NCBI GenBank assembly: GCA_035546295.1
Contig: DATKBT010000162.1
Location: 1-38,318 of the forward strand
Direction of reading: 5' to 3'
From: DATKBT01 sp035546295
GTDB lineage: Bacteria > Acidobacteriota > Thermoanaerobaculia > Multivoradales > Multivoraceae
DNA length: 38,318 nucleotides
The position numbers and the translations under genes are program-made. The notes below the pieces were generated by a model. That model did not search any database. It was not told the DNA's origin and saw only the letters and a program-made list of their open reading frames with translations. Positions 26,509 to 34,405 of this stretch are shown in pieces; position 1 is the stretch's first letter; each line of letters opens with the position of its first letter.

Positions 26509-28049
26509 GGCCGCGCGACGTCGTCGCCAGGCGCCACTCCCCGGAGCGCGCCGGCCTGCGCCCCAGCGCGCGCGCTGCGGCCCGCGCCCTCACCGTCGTC
26601 GCCCTGGCGGCGGCCCTCGTCGGGGCGCTGCCGATCCTGCCCGCCGGCGCGCAGGAACCGGCCGAACCCTGGGTGGGTCGTCCGTTGGCGGAGGCGATGG
26701 AGGACCTGCTCGATCGGGGATTGCGGCTGGTCTACAGCAGCGACCTGATCCGGCCCGAGATGCGGGTCCTGGTCGAGCCCACGGCGAGCGCGATGCAGGT
26801 GCGGCTCGAGCAGCTGCTCGAGCCGCACGGCCTGACCGTGCAGGTGGGGCCGGCGGGCCACCTGCTGGTCGTACGCCGTGCCCGGCCGCCGCTCGAGGTC
26901 CGCCTGGTGAGCCCGCGGCCCGGCGACGTCACCGTCGGCGAGGTCGAGGTCGAGGCGATGGTCCTCGGCGAGGAGCCGGTCGACCGTCTGGAGGTGCTGG
27001 TCGACGACGAGACCAGGGCGGAGCTGAGCAGCCCCCCCTGGCGGACCACCCTGCTTTTGTCCGGCGACGCCACGGAGTGGCGGATCGCGGCTCTGGCTCA
27101 CGGCCGGTGGGGCGGGGTCGACCGCGCCACGGTGACGACCCGCAACGTCGTCTTTCGCGACCAGGTCCAGGTGGCGCTGCGCGAGGTCTACGTGACGGTC
27201 GCGGATCGCGGTGACTGGGCGGGCGAGCTGGAGCCGGAGCATTTCCGGGTGATCGACGGAGGCGTCGAGATCAGGCCCTCGTCGCTCGACCGCGTGCGGG
27301 TGCCGCTCATCGCAGCGGTTCTGATCGACACCAGCCAGAGCATGCAGGGGCGGGCGCTCGAGGCCGCGGTGGCGGGCGCCGAGACCTTCCTGCAGGAGCT
27401 GTCGGCCGGCGACGAGGCAATGGTCATGCTGTTCTCCGACCGGGTGCGGGCGATGACGCCGTTCGCCCGAGGTCGCCGGCGCCTGCCGGCCGATTTCGAA
27501 GGCACTACGGCGGACGGCGGCACGGCGCTGAACGACCACCTGTACGCGGCGCTTCGGCTGCTCGACACCGGCCGGGGATGGCCGGTGGTGGTGCTGCTCT
27601 CGGACGGTGCCGATGTGCTCAGCGCCCTCACGATGGAGGAAGTGCGCTGGAAGATCGCTTCCAGCGATGCTGCGATCTACTGGCTGCGCATCGGGTCACG
27701 CGAGCGCTCTCAACGGCAGCGGGTGTCGTCGGCCTGGCGGGATGCAGCCGGCAACCAGCTCGAGCTCGAAGAGCTCGAGCAGGCGGTCCGGGAGAGCGGC
27801 GGATCGGTGATCGACCTCGCCGGCTCGCGAGAGGTGGCGGGCGCCTTCGAGACGGTCGTCGAGGAGCTCCGCGAGCAGTACGTGCTCTCCTATGCGCCCC
27901 CGCCGGTCGCCGGCGCCGACTCGTCGGCGGCTGCGCGGGAGGCGTCGCCGCTCTCGCCGGGACCGGTGACCGTGCGCTCGACCCTTCCCCACCTGCGCCT
28001 GCGCTCTCTGGCCTCCGGTCTGCTGGACCGAGCTTCGTGGGATCGCTGA
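26505..28049 (+). CDS. Secreted STN + VWFA domain protein (module 1)
   Basis: A 514-residue predicted periplasmic or secreted protein. Its signal peptide ends around PAGAQ, near residue 50. Next comes an STN-like domain (about 55-125: PLAEAMEDLLDRGLRLVYSS through VQVGPAGHLLVVRR), a fold otherwise found at the N-terminus of secretins and TonB-dependent transducers. A beta-sandwich domain of about 90 residues follows. The VWFA domain has the MIDAS motif DTSQS in AAVLIDTSQSMQG, LFSDR, a Thr/Gly stretch and VVLLSDGADV. It shares AIYWLR and E..REQYVL with the protein at 32267. The GTG start overlaps the TPR gene stop. The combination of STN with VWFA is unusual. The ligand is unknown. Confidence 0.86.
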   Translation: MRPRDVVARRHSPERAGLRPSARAAARALTVVALAAALVGALPILPAGAQEPAEPWVGRPLAEAMEDLLDRGLRLVYSSDLIRPEMRVLVEPTASAMQVRLEQLLEPHGLTVQVGPAGHLLVVRRARPPLEVRLVSPRPGDVTVGEVEVEAMVLGEEPVDRLEVLVDDETRAELSSPPWRTTLLLSGDATEWRIAALAHGRWGGVDRATVTTRNVVFRDQVQVALREVYVTVADRGDWAGELEPEHFRVIDGGVEIRPSSLDRVRVPLIAAVLIDTSQSMQGRALEAAVAGAETFLQELSAGDEAMVMLFSDRVRAMTPFARGRRRLPADFEGTTADGGTALNDHLYAALRLLDTGRGWPVVVLLSDGADVLSALTMEEVRWKIASSDAAIYWLRIGSRERSQRQRVSSAWRDAAGNQLELEELEQAVRESGGSVIDLAGSREVAGAFETVVEELREQYVLSYAPPPVAGADSSAAAREASPLSPGPVTVRSTLPHLRLRSLASGLLDRASWDR

Positions 28050-28065
28050 TGTCGTTTCGGCTGCA

Positions 28066-28083
28066 CGAACGTGCCAACCAGCA
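28066..28083 (+). repeat. Interspersed repeat core, copy C
   Basis: CGAACGTGCCAACCAGCA, 16 of 18 identical to copies A and B, starting 17 bases after the VWFA stop. Around it GCACG-AA-CGTGC and GTGC...GCAC offer mutually exclusive small hairpins. Confidence 0.6.
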
Positions 28084-28173
28084 CGAGGAGGCTGTCCGGG
28101 TCTTTCTGGTGGCGAACGCGGCTCGCATCGCGCTCCAACGTGGAGGTCGAGTCGGTTCCGGTCGAGCGAGCGA

Positions 28174-28197
28174 CCCGCCCTCGATGCTCCGAGCGGG
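28174..28197 (+). terminator. Candidate terminator after module 1
   Basis: CCCG and CTCG pair with CGAG and CGGG across a 2-nt bulge, around a 6-nt loop, about 125 bases after the VWFA stop. No U-tract follows, so this is only a structural candidate. Confidence 0.3.
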
Positions 28198-28230
28198 CGC
28201 CTTTGCGACGCTCCCCGGGGGGTGGAGGGT

Positions 28231-28264
28231 AGAACATCGCCAGCCTCGAATGCGCCAACCAGCA
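28231..28264 (+). repeat. Interspersed repeat, copy B
   Basis: Contains the 18-bp core CGAATGCGCCAACCAGCA (28247-28264) identical to copy A, and over 33 bases it matches the inverted copy D at 22193-22225 (26 of 33). It is immediately followed by an inverted repeat AAATCC/GGATTT. Confidence 0.7.
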
Positions 28265-28431
28265 AATCCGGAGACTGGCGAAGGATTTCCGCGGCATCGC
28301 CCCTCTTACCCGGTGAGAGGCCCCTCGAGCCAGTCCGCTGCCGCCAGTCCCTCCGCTCCGGCCGCCCGGCCGGCTGCAGCGATCGCTCCGATCGGGGAGC
28401 GAGCCGCCTTCCGACCTTTGCGATTCCAGCG

Positions 28432-29091
28432 ATGACCCTCGACGCCGCCGCCGCTGATCGATTGCTGGTGCGGCGGATGTTGCGCGGAGACGAGCGGGCG
28501 TTCTCGGAGTTCTTCGACGCCTCGTTCCCCGGCCTCTATCGCTTCGCGCTGGTGCGCCTGGGTTACGACGCCGATGCCGCCGAGGAGGCGGTCCAGTCCG
28601 TGCTGTGCAAGGCGGTCGCCAAGCTCCACACCTATCGCGGCGAGGCGGCCCTGTTCACCTGGCTGTGCACGATCTGCCGGCGCGAGATCGCCGTCCAGTC
28701 GCAGCAGGCGGGTCGGCGGCAGGCGGCGCTCGTGCGGTTGGATGAGGCGCCCGAGGTGCGCGCGGCGCTCGACGCTCTGGCGGCGTCGGAGGAGATGCCC
28801 GAGGGCGAGTTGCTGCGCAAGGAGCTCGGGGACCTGGTGCGCCTGGCGCTCGACAACCTCCCGGTGCGCTACGCGGCTGCCCTGGAGTGGAAGTACATCG
28901 AGGGGGAGTCCGTGCGCGAGATCGCGCATCGGCTGGAGCTCGGGCCCAAGGCGGCGGAGTCACTGCTCACGCGGGCGCGAAGCGCCTTTCGCGAGGCCTT
29001 CGCCACCCTCTGCGGCGGGCTCGACGAGGGTCGCGTTCGGGGGGATGGACTGGCGGATCGTGTGGGGGATGGCCTGGGGGCCTGGCGCTGA
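28432..29091 (+). CDS. ECF-type RNA polymerase sigma factor
   Basis: A 219-residue extracytoplasmic-function sigma factor. Region 2 spans about residues 15-90: RAFSEFFDASFPGLYRFALVRLG, then DAAEEAVQSVLCKAVAKL and the WLCTICRREIA segment near the -10-contact part. Region 4 lies at about 140-190: LALDNLPVRYAAALEWKYIEGESVREIAHRLELGPKAAESLL, a helix-turn-helix for the -35 element. It has a C-terminal tail of about 25 residues. The ATG at 28432 fits the family N-terminus, although no clear ribosome site precedes it. It heads a four-gene run (sigma, FecR-like, TPR, VWFA), and the FecR-like protein next door is its likely membrane regulator. It probably transcribes its own operon. Confidence 0.92.
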   Translation: MTLDAAAADRLLVRRMLRGDERAFSEFFDASFPGLYRFALVRLGYDADAAEEAVQSVLCKAVAKLHTYRGEAALFTWLCTICRREIAVQSQQAGRRQAALVRLDEAPEVRAALDALAASEEMPEGELLRKELGDLVRLALDNLPVRYAAALEWKYIEGESVREIAHRLELGPKAAESLLTRARSAFREAFATLCGGLDEGRVRGDGLADRVGDGLGAWR

Positions 29092-29106
29092 GCGCCGGAG
29101 GCGAGC

Positions 29107-30189
29107 ATGGTTGAGAACATCCAGAATCCGAGAAACGGCGACGGCCACGACCTGGCGCGGCCGTCCAGGCCGTCCGAACCGTCCGAGCCGTCCGAGCCGT
29201 CCCAGCCCGACTCCCGACCCGTCGACGGCCCGGACGCGCTGTCGCGCCTGCTCCCGCTCGCCGGGCCCCGGCCGGCGATTCCGCTCGAGCGCGCGGCGCG
29301 GGTCGAAGCGGCCGTGCACGCCCGGTGGGCGGAGCGGGTGCGACAGCGCCGGCGCCGGAGCGTCTTCGCGGCGGCCGCGGTGCTGGCGACTCTCGCGCTG
29401 GGCGTCTCGGCCTGGTGGCGGACCGCCGCGCCCCGTCCCTCCGGTGGCGAAGCGGTGGCCCGGATCGAGCGTTTGGCCGGAACCGTGCTGCGCGACGACG
29501 GCTCGGCCGGCACGCGGCCGGTGGTCGCCGGCGAGTGGCTCGAGCCAGGGACGATCCTGGACAGTGGAGAGCTCGGCCGCGCGGCCTTGCGGTTGGGGAC
29601 CGAGGCTTCGTTGCGGCTCGACCGCTCGACCCGAGTGCGGTTGATCGCGCCGGGCCGGGTCGAGCTGGTCGCCGGCGCCCTCTACGTCGATTCGCCGAGC
29701 GGCGACGAGGACTTGCGAGTCGAGACCCGCTGGGGAGAGGTGCACGAGGTCGGAACCCAATTCGAGGTGCGAGCCGTGGGCGAGGGCATGCGCCTGCGGG
29801 TGCGCGAGGGTGCGGTGGTGCTCGGCTCGCGCGACGGCGCGCACGAGGTCGCCTCCGGCGTCGAGCTCACGATCGCGGCCGACGGCAGGCCGAGCCGCCG
29901 TGCGATTGCGCCGCACGCCCGAGAGTGGGAGTGGGTGACGAGCATCGCGCCCTCCTTCGAGGCCGACGGGAGCACTCTCGGCGAGTTCCTCGGCTGGGTG
30001 TCGCGGGAGACCGGCCGGCAGGTGCGCTTCGCCGATCCCGACCTGGCGGCGACCGCGCCGGAGCTGGTGTTGGGGGGCGTGGTGGAGGAGCTCTCGCCGG
30101 AGCAGGCGCTGCTCGCGGTGCTCCCGACCTGCGGGCTCGAGCACCGTCTCGAGGACGAGGCGTTGGTGTTGGTGAGGAGCCGGTCGTGA
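29107..30189 (+). CDS. FecR-like transmembrane regulator with C-terminal STN domain
   Basis: A 360-residue single-pass protein. A cytosolic N-terminal part (1-85) contains a 9-bp/3-residue repeat tract rich in Ser-Glu-Pro and a short helix that could bind the sigma factor. One transmembrane helix lies at about 86-104 (SVFAAAAVLATLALGVSAWW). The periplasmic FecR domain (about 115-240) shows LAGTVLRDDG, GTILDSGELGRAALRLG and EVGTQFEVRAV. An STN-like domain follows (about 290-360: STLGEFLGWVSRETGRQVRF to DEALVLVRS). FecR proteins relay signals from outer-membrane transducers to ECF sigma factors; having an STN domain on the FecR protein itself is reminiscent of Bacteroidetes-type FecR proteins. 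A good GGAGG site is 8 bases upstream. Its stop overlaps the next gene as GTGA. Confidence 0.88.
   Translation: MVENIQNPRNGDGHDLARPSRPSEPSEPSEPSQPDSRPVDGPDALSRLLPLAGPRPAIPLERAARVEAAVHARWAERVRQRRRRSVFAAAAVLATLALGVSAWWRTAAPRPSGGEAVARIERLAGTVLRDDGSAGTRPVVAGEWLEPGTILDSGELGRAALRLGTEASLRLDRSTRVRLIAPGRVELVAGALYVDSPSGDEDLRVETRWGEVHEVGTQFEVRAVGEGMRLRVREGAVVLGSRDGAHEVASGVELTIAADGRPSRRAIAPHAREWEWVTSIAPSFEADGSTLGEFLGWVSRETGRQVRFADPDLAATAPELVLGGVVEELSPEQALLAVLPTCGLEHRLEDEALVLVRSRS
29161..29205 (+). repeat. 9-bp in-frame tandem repeat, 5 copies, in fecR-like gene
   Basis: Five head-to-tail variants of CCGTCCGAG encode a Pro-Ser-Glu-rich linker in the cytosolic N-terminus of the FecR-like protein. Copy-number change would keep the frame. 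Confidence 0.8.
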
Positions 30190-32270
30190 ACCCGCGATCG
30201 TCGCGGCGATCGCCCGGGGAAGGCCCCTCGGAGGAGCGAGGAGCGTTCGCAAAGCGAGCCGGCGTGACAGCCGGCGTCCTCCTGCTGGCTGCCGCCGGCG
30301 TCGTGCTCGGCTCGGCGACCGGGATCCCGGTCGGCGTCATGGCGGTGCCGTCGCCCGGCCCGGCATCGGGCGACCCGGTGGTCTCGTTGTTGATCGAGGT
30401 GCCGGCAGAGCCCCTGCTCGCGGGAGCTCTGCAGAATGGCGCCGCGCGCCCGGCGGTCGAGGGGGAGATCTGGGCGCTGGCCCAGGGCGCCGATGGCAGC
30501 ACGGTCGACGCCTTCGTCCAGCCGTTCCGGCTCTCCGCGCGAGGTCCCCAGGGCGATCCGAGCGAGCTCGGTGTCAAGCTCCTCGCCTCGCTGAGGCTTC
30601 CCCCCGGCACCTACCGTCTCCAAGTGACCGTCTCGAGTGCGACGGGGCTCAGCGGAGCGGTTGCGACCCCGCTCACGGTTCCCGACTTCGTGGCGGGTGA
30701 GGCTGCGGCTTCGCCTCCGCTGTTCGCGGACCGCCACGAGGGTTGGCAGGTCATCCATCAGGCCGCCTCGCCGCACCCGCTCGAGCTTCCGGTGCTGCCG
30801 GAGGCGACCGTCCCGCGCGTGCCGAGTGTCATCGGCGAGGTGCCGCTCGGCGCGCCGGCCTCCTTTTACCTGATCACCCACAACGTGTCCGAGTGGGGGA
30901 GCGCGCTCGACGCTCACGTGGTCGATCGGGAGGGCCAACCGACGCCGGTCGCGGCTCGGGTCGTCGAGCGGCGCGAGGGCGCAGTCTCCGGGCAGGAGCT
31001 CGTCGCCGTCGAGCTGGAGGCGCAGCCTCCGGCTCCGGGGCTCTACTGGCTGGATCTCGGCGTGCCCGGCGTCGCCCGGCGGGTGCGGGCGCCGCTTCAC
31101 TTCGTCGCCGCTCGGGACTCGCCCTGGTGGCGCCGCGTCGACGTCGCCGCGTTTGCCGACTCCGAGGAGAGCCTGGAGAGCTCCGCGCGGCCGGAGAGTG
31201 ATCCGGCCGACCTGGGCGATGTCCTGCCCGATGTCTTGCCCGATGTCTTGCGGGAGGAGGAAGAGCAGCCCGCCGGGGCGCTGACACCGCAGGAGATGGC
31301 CGGGCGTTATAACGACGTGCTGAGAGCGCTCGCCGATGGCGACCAGGACGGAGCCCTCGAGGCGCTCGGAAGGCTCGAGACGGCGGTTGCCACCGCGCCG
31401 TCCGGTCCCGGCCTCGCACGTCTGCGCCGGGTTCAGCGGCGGATGATCGACGACCTCGTCGGGAGGGGGCCCGGCCTGCTGCCGGTGATCGACCTCCACG
31501 CGCGGCTCGATCCCGTCTACCTCTCGCGGGACGACGCCCGACTCTCGGCGGAGAATCGCGTCTTCGTCGCCGAGCTCGTCGGCCTCTGGGTCGAGGCCGA
31601 GCGCAGTGCTGACGCACGGCGCCTCGGCGGGCTGCTGCTCGCCGCGATCGGGGCCGCCCATCAGGCCCTCGAGATCGACCCGTCGAGCTCGTTGGCGTTG
31701 TTTCGACTGTCGATGGCGGCCGAGAAGGCCGGGCAGCTCGAGACGGCGACGAGTTACCTCTGGAGGCTGCTCGAGGTGGCGCCGGACGATCGTCACGCGC
31801 GGATCCGGCTGGCGGTGGTGCTGCGACGGCTCGAGCGTCCCGACGAGGCCAGGGCGGCGTTGTCGGCGTTGACCGCGCCGCGCCTGGAGGCGTCGAAGCC
31901 GCCGCGGTGGATCACGGCTCTCGCCTTCCAGGAGCTGGCGATGCTCGAGCGCGACGCCGGACGCCTCGGCCGGGCGGAACAAGCTCTGCGCAGAGGCATC
32001 GAGGAGACCGGCGCCCAATCGCTCCACCTCCTGCGCGCCTACTACCTCGACCTGCTGCAGCGCCAGGGCGAATCGGTCGCCGCGCTCGACGACCTGCCAG
32101 TGGATGCGACCGCGGTTCAGGCGGCGCCGCGCCATCGCTACAGCAGTCCGCCCGATTCCGAGCTCGCGGCGGCGCGCGAGGAGATCGCGCGGGCAGTCGA
32201 GGAGCGCCTCGACCGGCTGCAGGCGTCGCTGCGCGCCGATCCGGACCAGACGACCGCGGAGGGGCGATGA
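30186..32270 (+). CDS. Exported TPR-repeat protein (module 2)
   Basis: A 694-residue protein with an N-terminal hydrophobic segment (about 26-45, VTAGVLLLAAAGVVLGSATG) acting as signal or anchor. Residues 60-340 form two beta-rich stretches, perhaps Ig-like (GTYRLQVTVSS, GLYWLDLGVPGVARRVRAPL). An acidic linker contains a 12-bp tandem repeat (DVLP, 31218-31253). The C-terminal 300 residues are TPR-like helical pairs (SSLALFRLSMAAEKAGQ, ERPDEARAALSAL, RLGRAEQALRRGIEE). That part is paralogous to the protein at 25399. The GTG start overlaps the FecR-like gene stop, and its stop overlaps the VWFA start as ATGA. Function is unknown; it probably works in the periplasm with the adjacent VWFA protein. 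Confidence 0.85.
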   Translation: MNPRSSRRSPGEGPSEERGAFAKRAGVTAGVLLLAAAGVVLGSATGIPVGVMAVPSPGPASGDPVVSLLIEVPAEPLLAGALQNGAARPAVEGEIWALAQGADGSTVDAFVQPFRLSARGPQGDPSELGVKLLASLRLPPGTYRLQVTVSSATGLSGAVATPLTVPDFVAGEAAASPPLFADRHEGWQVIHQAASPHPLELPVLPEATVPRVPSVIGEVPLGAPASFYLITHNVSEWGSALDAHVVDREGQPTPVAARVVERREGAVSGQELVAVELEAQPPAPGLYWLDLGVPGVARRVRAPLHFVAARDSPWWRRVDVAAFADSEESLESSARPESDPADLGDVLPDVLPDVLREEEEQPAGALTPQEMAGRYNDVLRALADGDQDGALEALGRLETAVATAPSGPGLARLRRVQRRMIDDLVGRGPGLLPVIDLHARLDPVYLSRDDARLSAENRVFVAELVGLWVEAERSADARRLGGLLLAAIGAAHQALEIDPSSSLALFRLSMAAEKAGQLETATSYLWRLLEVAPDDRHARIRLAVVLRRLERPDEARAALSALTAPRLEASKPPRWITALAFQELAMLERDAGRLGRAEQALRRGIEETGAQSLHLLRAYYLDLLQRQGESVAALDDLPVDATAVQAAPRHRYSSPPDSELAAAREEIARAVEERLDRLQASLRADPDQTTAEGR
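31218..31253 (+). repeat. 12-bp in-frame tandem repeat, 3 copies, in TPR gene
   Basis: GATGTCCTGCCC at 31218-31229, GATGTCTTGCCC at 31230-31241 and GATGTCTTGCGG at 31242-31253 encode Asp-Val-Leu-Pro repeats in the linker before the TPR region. Confidence 0.85.
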
Positions 32271-33481
32271 GAAAACTTCTCGCGCGGCGGGCGCGCGGCG
32301 GCTGGGTGCTGGCCGTGGTCCTCTCCCTCGTCCTCGGCGCGCTCGCGGCTCCCGCGGCCGGCCCGGCTCAGGACGGGTCGATCGACGTGACGCTGACCAG
32401 CCCGGCGCCCCGCGAGCCGGTGTTCGGGATCGTCGAGCTGCGTGCCGAGGTGAGCTCGGACGAGCCGGTGCGCGGGGTCGAGTTCTTCGTCGACGGGCGG
32501 CAGGCTGGGCGGGTCGAGAGCGCGCCGTGGATCCTCGAGTTCGACGTCGGCCAGGACAACGTCGACCACGAGTTCCGCGTCGTCGCGGAGGACGTACGGG
32601 GATCGCGTGCCGAGCACGCCGTGACCACGCTGCGCATCCCGATCGACGACGTCGTCGACGTCTCCCTGCTCCAGCTCTACGTCAGCGTCACCGACCGTCG
32701 TGGCGCTGCGGTGCCGCACCTGACGGCCTCGGACTTCGCGGTCTCGAGCGGCCGGGGTAGCCCCGAGCGGATCGCCACCTTCGCTGGCGGCGACCTGCCG
32801 GTGAGCGCAGTGCTGCTCCTCGACACCAGCGAGAGCATGGCCGGGGATCCGCTGGCCGCCGCGCTGGCCGGCTCCGAGCGCTGGATCCGGCAGACGGTGG
32901 GGGAGGACGAGACGATGCTCGCGCTGTTCTCCGATCGGCTGCTCAGCACGACCGCGTTCGTCGCTCCCGGCGCGCCGATCGGGGGCGCGATCGAGGGTGT
33001 GCGCGCCACCGGTGGATCGGCGATCTACGACGCGCTCTACTACGCCCTCAACCGCGTCGAGCCGCGGTTGGGACGCCGGGTCATCGTTCTGCTCTCGGAT
33101 GGCATCGACGTCAGCAGCACGATCTCCATGGAGGACGTGCTCTGGCGCTCGCGCAGGAGCCAGGCCGTGATCTACTGGCTGCGCCTGAGCGCGGCCGAGG
33201 GAAAGCTGGTCTATGCGTCGCTCTGGCGGCGGCCCGAGGAGAACTCGCGGCAGTTCGAGCTGCTCGAGCAGACGGTCCGCGACAGCGGCGGTCGGCAGAT
33301 CATGGTCTCGAGCCCAGACCGGATCGAGGAGGCTTTCCGTCAGGTCCTCGACGAGCTCAGGAGTCAATACGTCCTCGGCATCCAGCCGTCGGACCGTCGC
33401 TACGACGGTTCCTGGCGGTCGCTGCGGGTTCGCGTCCGCGGTTCCTACGACGTGCTCACGCGCGCGGGCTTCATCGACTGA
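32267..33481 (+). CDS. Secreted VWFA-domain protein (module 2)
   Basis: A 404-residue secreted protein. The signal peptide MRKLLARRARGGWVLAVVLS ends near AAGPAQ (about 36). An Ig-like domain of about 90 residues begins IDVTLTSPAPREPVFGIVELRAEV, matching the LVSPRPGDVTVGEVEVEA domain of the module 1 VWFA protein. The VWFA domain has the MIDAS DTSES in VLLLDTSESMAG, then FSDRLLS, a Gly-Gly-Ser-Ala switch region and VIVLLSDGIDVSS. It ends in the ELRSQYVLGIQPSD segment typical of the acidobacterial VWFA family. It is the last gene of the sigma/FecR/TPR/VWFA run. Unlike its module 1 paralogue it lacks an STN domain. The ATG overlaps the TPR stop. Confidence 0.88.
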   Translation: MRKLLARRARGGWVLAVVLSLVLGALAAPAAGPAQDGSIDVTLTSPAPREPVFGIVELRAEVSSDEPVRGVEFFVDGRQAGRVESAPWILEFDVGQDNVDHEFRVVAEDVRGSRAEHAVTTLRIPIDDVVDVSLLQLYVSVTDRRGAAVPHLTASDFAVSSGRGSPERIATFAGGDLPVSAVLLLDTSESMAGDPLAAALAGSERWIRQTVGEDETMLALFSDRLLSTTAFVAPGAPIGGAIEGVRATGGSAIYDALYYALNRVEPRLGRRVIVLLSDGIDVSSTISMEDVLWRSRRSQAVIYWLRLSAAEGKLVYASLWRRPEENSRQFELLEQTVRDSGGRQIMVSSPDRIEEAFRQVLDELRSQYVLGIQPSDRRYDGSWRSLRVRVRGSYDVLTRAGFID

Positions 33482-33493
33482 TGCTTCGCATCA

Positions 33494-33563
33494 GCGGCTC
33501 CGCACGGCGGAGGCCGCGGGTGAAGACTGTGGCGCGCCCGCGCGATCCCGGGCGAGCGCCCGG
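33494..33563 (+). terminator. Hairpin pair ending the sigma/FecR/TPR/VWFA operon
   Basis: GCGGCTCCGC (33494-33503) pairs with GCGGAGGCCGC (33507-33517) apart from one bulged G, 13 bases past the VWFA stop. A second perfect hairpin CCGGGC/GCCCGG with a 4-nt loop lies at 33548-33563. Neither has a U-tract. Confidence 0.45.
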
Positions 33564-33662
33564 ATGCGCCCGAGACCCTCCTCGCGGCCACGCCCTTCGA
33601 GCCGGTCGGCGGGGAAGGCGTCGCTGGACTGGGGTCGTCGACGGGACGTCGCTACGATCCTT

Positions 33663-33730
33663 CGTGACCAGATCCTCCGCGACGAGATCCTCCGCGAGCA
33701 GATCCCCGCGACGAGATCCTCCGCGAGCCA
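33663..33730 (+). repeat. 15-bp tandem repeat, about 4.6 copies
   Basis: Units at 33663-33677, 33678-33692, 33693-33707, 33708-33721 (14 bases) and a partial at 33722-33730 follow the pattern CGCGACGAGATCCTC. The fourth unit is one base short, which breaks the period of three. It lies in the gap upstream of the PilZ gene. Confidence 0.85.
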
Positions 33731-33849
33731 GTGCACAAGCGAGGTCCGGCGTCTGGGCGCGGGTCTGGCTAGAGTGCCGAACGCGCGGGTTTCTTCGGCT
33801 CCGTGTTTCTGTTGGCGTCCCTGTTGGCCCGATGGATTGGAGAGCAGCC

Positions 33850-34191
33850 ATGAACGACGAGCCCGAGATCGACCGCAGGAGCTCGGTGCGCACCAAGAAG
33901 CCGATCGAGGTCGAGTACTCGGCGGACTGTCCGTGGATCAAGGCCCGCCTCGACGACCTGAGCGAGGACGGAGCGTTCATCGACACCCAGCACGCGATGT
34001 CCGAGGGTGCCGAGCTGGTGCTCCGCTTCTCCCTCGCGGACGAGCGGGGTCGGCCGCAGGAGGTGCGTTGCCGGGCCCGGGTGGTGTGGAAGGAGCCGAT
34101 GGTCGGAGTCGGGGTCGAGATCGTCGATCTCGACGAAGCGACCCGGGAGCGCATCCGCCACTTCGTCGCCGCTCAGCTCTTCGGCTGGTGA
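33850..34191 (+). CDS. PilZ domain protein
   Basis: A 113-residue single-domain PilZ protein. The c-di-GMP-binding elements are largely visible: the N-terminal RRSSVR stretch (residues 9-14, the RxxxR box) and the DDLSEDGAFI segment (the D/NxSxxG box, as DLSEDG). VRCRARVVWKE and VGVGVEI complete the small beta-barrel. PilZ proteins bind cyclic di-GMP and act on motility, pili or polysaccharide export. The ATG at 33850 has GGAGAG upstream and gives the expected length; the frame extends upstream through the 15-bp repeat but is not protein-like. It stands alone. Confidence 0.9.
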   Translation: MNDEPEIDRRSSVRTKKPIEVEYSADCPWIKARLDDLSEDGAFIDTQHAMSEGAELVLRFSLADERGRPQEVRCRARVVWKEPMVGVGVEIVDLDEATRERIRHFVAAQLFGW

Positions 34192-34205
34192 GCCGCCGAG
34201 GGTCG

Positions 34206-34248
34206 CTGGCCGGCATCTCGGGGGCCGGCAGAGCGAGGCGCTTCGCTC
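34206..34248. terminator. Two hairpins after the PilZ gene
   Basis: CTGGCCGGC (34206-34214) pairs with GCCGGCAG (34224-34231) with one bulge, and GAGCGA/TCGCTC (34231-34236 with 34243-34248) forms a second stem, both within 60 bases of the PilZ stop. Activity is unproven. Confidence 0.35.
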
Positions 34249-34405
34249 CAGCGCCGGTCGCCCCGGTCGATCCGCCGGCCCATCGGAACGGGCGGAGCGC
34301 TCGGAGGTTGAACCTGTCGCGTGTCGTGTCGCCTAGCCTCCCGCCCCCGGCGATCGAGGACCCGCGCGCGAGGCGTATTCTCTCCGGTCGAGAGGGAGGA
34401 GATCG

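Larger units (their letters stand above)
28050..28431. other. Gene-free gap with two repeat copies
   Basis: This 382-bp gap separates the first TPR/VWFA module from the sigma-factor operon. It holds repeat copies C and B, a candidate terminator at 28174-28197 and a small AAATCC/GGATTT inverted repeat (28264-28288). No convincing ORF or consensus promoter is visible. Confidence 0.6.
33482..33849. other. Gene-free gap with hairpins and a 15-bp minisatellite
   Basis: This 368-bp gap holds two GC-rich hairpins close to the VWFA stop and a 15-bp tandem repeat at 33663-33730. I see no credible start codon with ribosome site before the PilZ gene. Confidence 0.6.

Noticed and set aside
28050..28431. 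CRISPR array suggested by repeated CCAACCAGCA
   Set aside because: Only two copies in this gap, irregularly spaced and with unequal flanks. No cas genes in the window.
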